DNA from: Begonia masoniana
Taxonomy: Eukaryota > Streptophyta > Magnoliopsida > Cucurbitales > Begoniaceae
Direction of reading: 5' to 3'
Assembly: GCA_022432975.1 (NCBI GenBank)
Contig: CM039514.1
Location: forward strand, 4,261,519-4,325,518
Length of the DNA: 64,000 nt
Numbering within the stretch: the stretch's first letter is position 1; each line of letters begins with the position of its first letter. A program made the translations under genes and the position numbers. Below are positions 60,336-64,000 of this stretch, piece by piece. The notes beneath the pieces were generated by a model. The model searched no databases. It had not been told where the DNA came from and was given only the letters and a program-made list of their open reading frames with translations.

Positions 60336-61147
60336 CTGGTTTTCTAAATTATATTAACCCGATATTTTTCGACGTATTTTAAACGTATTTTAGGCATGTT
60401 TTCCAACCATTTTTGAGAGTTCAAAAAACGCGAAAACTGAGTCAAAGTTTTATAAAAAATTATATTAAAATTTATTTTAAATGCGGGATCAGTTAGCAAA
60501 GTAGCGCACCTAGCTGGGAGCGGGTTCAGGGGCATTACAGTTGATCAAATGGAGATGGGCGGCCGAGATTGTTTGGCTTGTGCTTCATTCAATGGTGAGG
60601 CTTCCTCCCTTGTAAATGTTATCAAGCCTCCTCCTTGTGCTATGTCATCAATCTTTGTGATCACTATCTCTTGTCCTTGCTTCCTTTAAGCTAAATCCTC
60701 TTTGGTGCAATTGATTGGGCTTTGCATGCTTTCTTCCTTATGGCCCAACCTCATCCCATGAGCTTAACCCAAAATAACCATTACCATACATCTAACCTTA
60801 GCAAGCATCTAATCCTAATCATTCAATCTAAAACATGCATAAAATAGCTAATGTTTACCAACACATGAAAAGGCTAATGTTTGCCTCAAAAATAAAGTAA
60901 AATAGGTTACACGAAATTGATGTAAGGAAAACAAATTCCCTCTTTAGTTGCGTTGCTCCGTGCATCCCAAATGAGAGCATGAAGAGGTCGATCCTTGTCT
61001 TGAAAGCTAGGTGTCCATTCCAAGCCTCCAAAGGTTCCATCACCTACAAAAGAAATAAATTCATTAATAAACAAGTTAAAAGTATTATGGGCCTTGGTTA
61101 TAGATTGAACCTTGGTTTGGGACCTAGTAATGGGCGGGGGCACATCA

Positions 61148-61527
61148 TACGTTTACCTGCACTAAAAGCAGACTCTGATGCTACGGTAGAGACTGGAGGT
61201 GTTAGTAGATCACATGTCATTATAGAAAGAATATTATATATAGTGGAAAATATTTTCGACCAATCTAAAATATCAAAGTTCTCATCGCGAGAAAATTGAT
61301 ATCGAGTGTCAAAGTAAATATCTAGTTCATTTCGCTAGAACTAGAATAAACACCTTTATCTAATTTATTCCAAATATCATGAATATCAAATTGTGGAGTT
61401 CCAATAGCTCCACCACCATTACTAAAACTAGCATGTGAAAAAGAACGTAAATAACTAACATTAGAATATATAGATTTATAAGAATAATATAAACTAAAAA
61501 TTCCATATGTTATTTGATCACTAGAAA
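61148..61527 (-). pseudogene. hAT transposase C-terminal region, part 1 (element G)
   Basis: On the minus strand: SYLRSFSHASFSNGG, IGTPQFDIHDIW, then (after a stop and frame shift near 61340) LDIYFDTRYQFSR, FDILDWSKIFS and the dimerisation motif LLTPPVSTVASESAFSAGKRV, which is cut by element F at 61148. It belongs to the plant RICESLEEPER/Ac-type hAT family. Everything upstream, including the catalytic residues and BED finger, is hidden behind LTR J or beyond the window. Confidence 0.88.
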
Positions 61528-61779
61528 TGTAACACCCCTAATACGGTACCCCATTTACCCGTATAAATTTTTCATTTTATTTTATACTTTTTACTTTTCT
61601 ATGCCTTAAGTAAAACTTAATGCGGAATCTAAACTGAAGTTGAAATCAAAACTGAAATCTGAATTAAAACTAAACTTTAAAAGTATTTAAAACAAAACCT
61701 TTTATAAATAATTAAAAAACTAAAACATTTAATAAAACTTAAAATAAAACAATCAAAAGGAGGGCAGAATCGGAATTCT

Positions 61780-61915
61780 GCCCTCGTGAATGGGGCAGCG
61801 CACGGTCGCTGCCCTATGCAGCGACCAGGCGCTGGTCGCTGCATTGTGTGCAGCGACTTCGCTGCACACAGCAGCGACTTCGCTCTCTGGAAATTTTTGA
61901 GATTTCCAGAGAGCA
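61780..61915 (-). repeat. GCAGCGAC palindrome cluster of LTR J
   Basis: Direct and inverted copies of GCAGCGAC / GTCGCTGC, with CTCTGGAAAT...ATTTCCAGAG as a further inverted pair (61885-61913). The position near the LTR's 3' end (own sense) matches the motif clusters of LTRs I and E, but the motif is different. Confidence 0.75.
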
Positions 61916-62746
61916 ACCAACCTTTTTGACTCTAACATTTTCCCCTATCCTTCGTGCTTCACAATTTCCTCAATTAGCTCTCTGGAATCCTGAATTCCAG
62001 AGAGCAAATTTCTGTTACTTCACGCCAAAGATCACCATAATTCACAACCTAAACTCAACCAATTAAAACATAATCTAAACTCAATCGACTCGTGTCAGAC
62101 TTTGCGAAGTCCAACTGCGTGGATAGTCCTGAAAACTGGGCTTATCCGTAACCATAATAAAACCATTTAAAACATTTTCATAACGTAATTAAACTTTGAC
62201 AGAACGTTTTAAATACATTTAACAAACATTTAAATGTTAAACATAACCTATCCACTACCAGACCAAGCATCCTAATATGTTCTATACATCCAACAGCCCC
62301 AAAATATCCCAAAAGACCCTCAAAACCTTTACATACGCCCCCCACGGGTCATTTCGCGCCTCGACTGCTCAACACACTCCCACGGCCATCATCCGTCAAT
62401 TGCTCCTACATCAGGAGGAGGAATGTCATCCTCACCTGGCTCGATATCTCCTACAATATCACCTACACCATACAGACACATATGAGATATTGAAATCTTA
62501 GTAAGTTCAAGTAAATGCAACTACATGCTATGCTATGCGTGAGAGTTCTGAAATCATGCAGCATTTTCTTTACATTACATCATTGGTGTCACCGAGGTCT
62601 CAACCTCCTAACCAGAGAGAACCCATCCAGCGGGCGGACTGCTCTTCATCCAGCTAGAAGAGGGGGGTACACGCTTACAACACGTACAGCCGTGCCTGAG
62701 CCCCACCTCGCATGACCATAAATATGAGTGCATAAATAATGTGGAA

Positions 62747-62885
62747 CTGTGACAAGCCCGTAATCGGCCTCCACAGTAGGTCATGCCCCTCTCCAGGCCA
62801 CATTGCGAGTACATAATAGATGCGGTACTGTGACAAGCCCGTAATCGGCCTCCACAGTAGGTCCTGCCCCTCTCCAGGCCACATC
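62747..62885. repeat. 81-bp tandem duplication in LTR J
   Basis: Two copies of a unit starting CTGTGACAAGCCCGTAATCGG at 62747 and 62828, with few differences, followed by CTCTCCAGGCCACAT. Confidence 0.9.
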
Positions 62886-64000
62886 GCCATTTTCTAAAAC
62901 ATCGTGCGGAAATTCATTTTCATTAAAACTCGTGATGCATGAACAGTTCATATTAGAATTTAAACATACAACAGAACGTGCATACCATCAAGACCGAATT
63001 AAACTAACCTATAAGCAATTAAACCTAACTACCCAACCAAAAGCAGATTAAGCAAACAACTCTTCAGGAATCCTCGATACGACATCGAAGTATGGTGTAG
63101 ACCGATTGGTCAAAGTAAGTCACGAGAACTTACCTTGAGCGCGCAGAATCACTAGCTTCATCCACGGGAGTCGTGTATCTGTAGAATAACACGATATTCA
63201 CCGTTAAAATTGATTTGAATTAATAACGTCCAATTTACTAAAACTTCAACTAGAGAATTTCTCCTAAATTCTTTATTTAGCCAATCGAAGCGTTTATAAC
63301 GTTAATTAACGTTCGATAATTCGAGATTCCAATTAACGAGTTTTTCTCAAAAACTCGGAAAATTAACCAATTTTTAACTTCTTTTTTTTTTTTGCAAATT
63401 GACTTTTCTTCGTCCAATAACGTTAAATACGTTCAATACATACTTAATCAAGGCTAACCTATTAATTACGAACCCTAATTCGCGTTTTTAACGAATTCCG
63501 AACGAAACCCTAGTTTGCTAAAACACCGTAAAACTCGGAATAAAAGCCCCAAGGTTGTAGGTACATACCGAGAGTAGCGAGAGGAGAAGAAATGACGAAG
63601 ATCGGAGGAAGAACGGAGGAAAACGGAGGACGGGATCGATGGAAATCGCCGGCGGCCGTGAGGGTTGGAGCTCTCTGTCGATTTTTTTCCAGAGAAGAGA
63701 AAGAGAGAAGTGAGGGAAAAGAGAGAATTTGTGATGTTTTTATAAAATTATTTTGCAAATTACCATTTTGCCCTTCTTGAGTTTTTCTTCTTTCGTTTCG
63801 TTAATTGGCTAACGATCCAACTTTTCCAAATTTCCATATTTTGCCAATAACTCCTATTTATCGCTCGGGATTTATTAAAACTGTCCGTTTGCAATTCGGA
63901 CCTCGTTTACTATTTTTAACAAAACAGCCTTTACGTTACGAAAAACGTAATTACTCGGAATATAGCGTTTAAACTCCGAAAATTGTCCAAAATTCCTTAA

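Larger units (their letters stand above)
38502..60539 (+). mobile_element. Solo LTR E, containing D, B and C
   Basis: A plus-strand solo LTR, pieces 38502-40794 and 60296-60539 (about 2.54 kb). It starts TGTAACACCCAGAG and ends GGGGCATTACA. The target duplication 'gttga' is perfect (38497-38501 and 60540-60544). Splice-like signals (TTCAAGGTAAAA near 38895, TTCTTAGGTTG near 39416, ATGGTGTAGGTG near 40090) follow the same plan as the other LTRs. A GC-rich palindrome zone lies at 40565-40794. Confidence 0.88.
30776..61147 (-). mobile_element. Element F, CRM-like Ty3/gypsy, containing E/D/B/C
   Basis: A minus-strand LTR element whose own sequence is about 8.3 kb. Left (3') LTR is 30776-31985. 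Internal region is 31986-37882. Right (5') LTR is 37883-38501 plus 60545-61147. The target duplication is imperfect (cacgt before, tacgt after), fitting an old insertion. The LTRs start TGATGGGGGTTAAC and end GGGGCACATCA. It has a tRNA-Met primer site and the usual Ty3/gypsy gene order. The integrase reading frame runs through the purine tract into the 3' LTR, a layout known for group A CRM centromeric retrotransposons. Insertion split the hAT transposase of element G. Confidence 0.85.
37883..61147 (-). repeat. 5' LTR of element F, split by E
   Basis: Pieces 37883-38501 and 60545-61147, interrupted by solo LTR E and its contents. The halves rejoin in register with the intact left LTR (for example 'ttgatcaaatggagatgggcg' type sequence at 60541 corresponds to 31382). 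Confidence 0.88.
15866..64000 (-). mobile_element. hAT element G, exploded by nested insertions
   Basis: The left end is TAGAGATGTTAAATG at 15866, followed by AGCTCG-type subterminal repeats to 16027 that resume at 30240-30285 across insertion I. The transposase C-terminus lies at 30626-30775 and continues at 61148-61527 across insertion F. LTR J then interrupts it at 61528. Only about 1.1 kb of its own sequence is visible (15866-16027, 30240-30775, 61148-61527). The right end is not reached within the window, so an extension past 64000 is inferred. Confidence 0.75.
61528..64000 (-). mobile_element. LTR J (minus), cut by window end
   Basis: Starts TGTAACACCCCTAATACGG at 61528, inside the hAT transposase; the candidate target site is 'agaaa' (61523-61527). 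Orientation follows from splice-like and leader-like blocks read on the minus strand, and from its similarity to LTR I ('cacgggtca' and 'gcctcgactgctca' near 62345). It is either a solo LTR or the 3' LTR of an element reaching past 64000. No coding region is visible. Confidence 0.7.

Noticed and set aside
62608..62890. Short ORFs with repeated GEGQDLLWRPITGLSQ words
   Set aside because: They arise from the 81-bp tandem duplication in LTR J.

Overview
The window looks like plant nuclear DNA, probably a eudicot. The evidence is one compact intronless gene with a TATA box and AATAAA signal, and a dense load of plant-type transposons: Ty3/gypsy elements with tRNA-iMet primer sites, hAT, Mutator-like and TRIM elements. 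The species cannot be told from the sequence. No rRNA, tRNA, CRISPR or bacterial-type features were seen.

Left part (1-15.8 kb) is ordinary intergenic DNA with small elements. It holds a degraded transposon ORF (899-1487) and a four-copy ~324-bp tandem array (2355-3644) that runs into a solo LTR (K, 3601-6128). It also holds a 319-bp TRIM (7028-7346), a non-autonomous hAT (9916-10770) and a palindromic Mutator-like element (11155-11799). The only conventional gene is a 141-residue two-EF-hand calcium-binding protein at 13244-13669. A hAT remnant (G2) ends near 15713.

Right part (15,866 to beyond 64,000) appears to be the inside of one degraded minus-strand hAT element (G), of which only about 1.1 kb of its own sequence is visible. 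It has been split by three insertions. (1) Solo LTR I (16028-30239) contains solo LTR H (16431-18555) and a complete Ty3/gypsy Tekay/Del-like element A (18750-28569). (2) Element F (30776-61147) is a CRM-like Ty3/gypsy whose integrase frame runs into its 3' LTR. One F LTR holds solo LTR E, which holds solo LTR D, which holds full-length Tekay-like element B (42298-59664), which holds the related, opposite-strand, 5'-deleted element C (47767-55935). (3) LTR J (61528 to the window edge). Five-bp target duplications were read for A (gctct), B (atgat), C (ctact), D (cgcgg), E (gttga), H (tcttc), I (ctaac) and K (ctcta), and an imperfect one for F (cacgt/tacgt). This gives a six-deep nest G>F>E>D>B>C with a fixed relative insertion order.

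No intact autonomous element remains. A has five stops and a frameshift. B has two stops plus the C insertion. C has three stops and lacks its primer site. F is broken in many places. Five solo LTRs against four elements with paired LTRs point to frequent LTR-LTR recombination. The Tekay-like LTRs share two notable features: regularly spaced TGACGTCA palindromes, and a conserved layout of splice-like GT/AG signals in a long leader.
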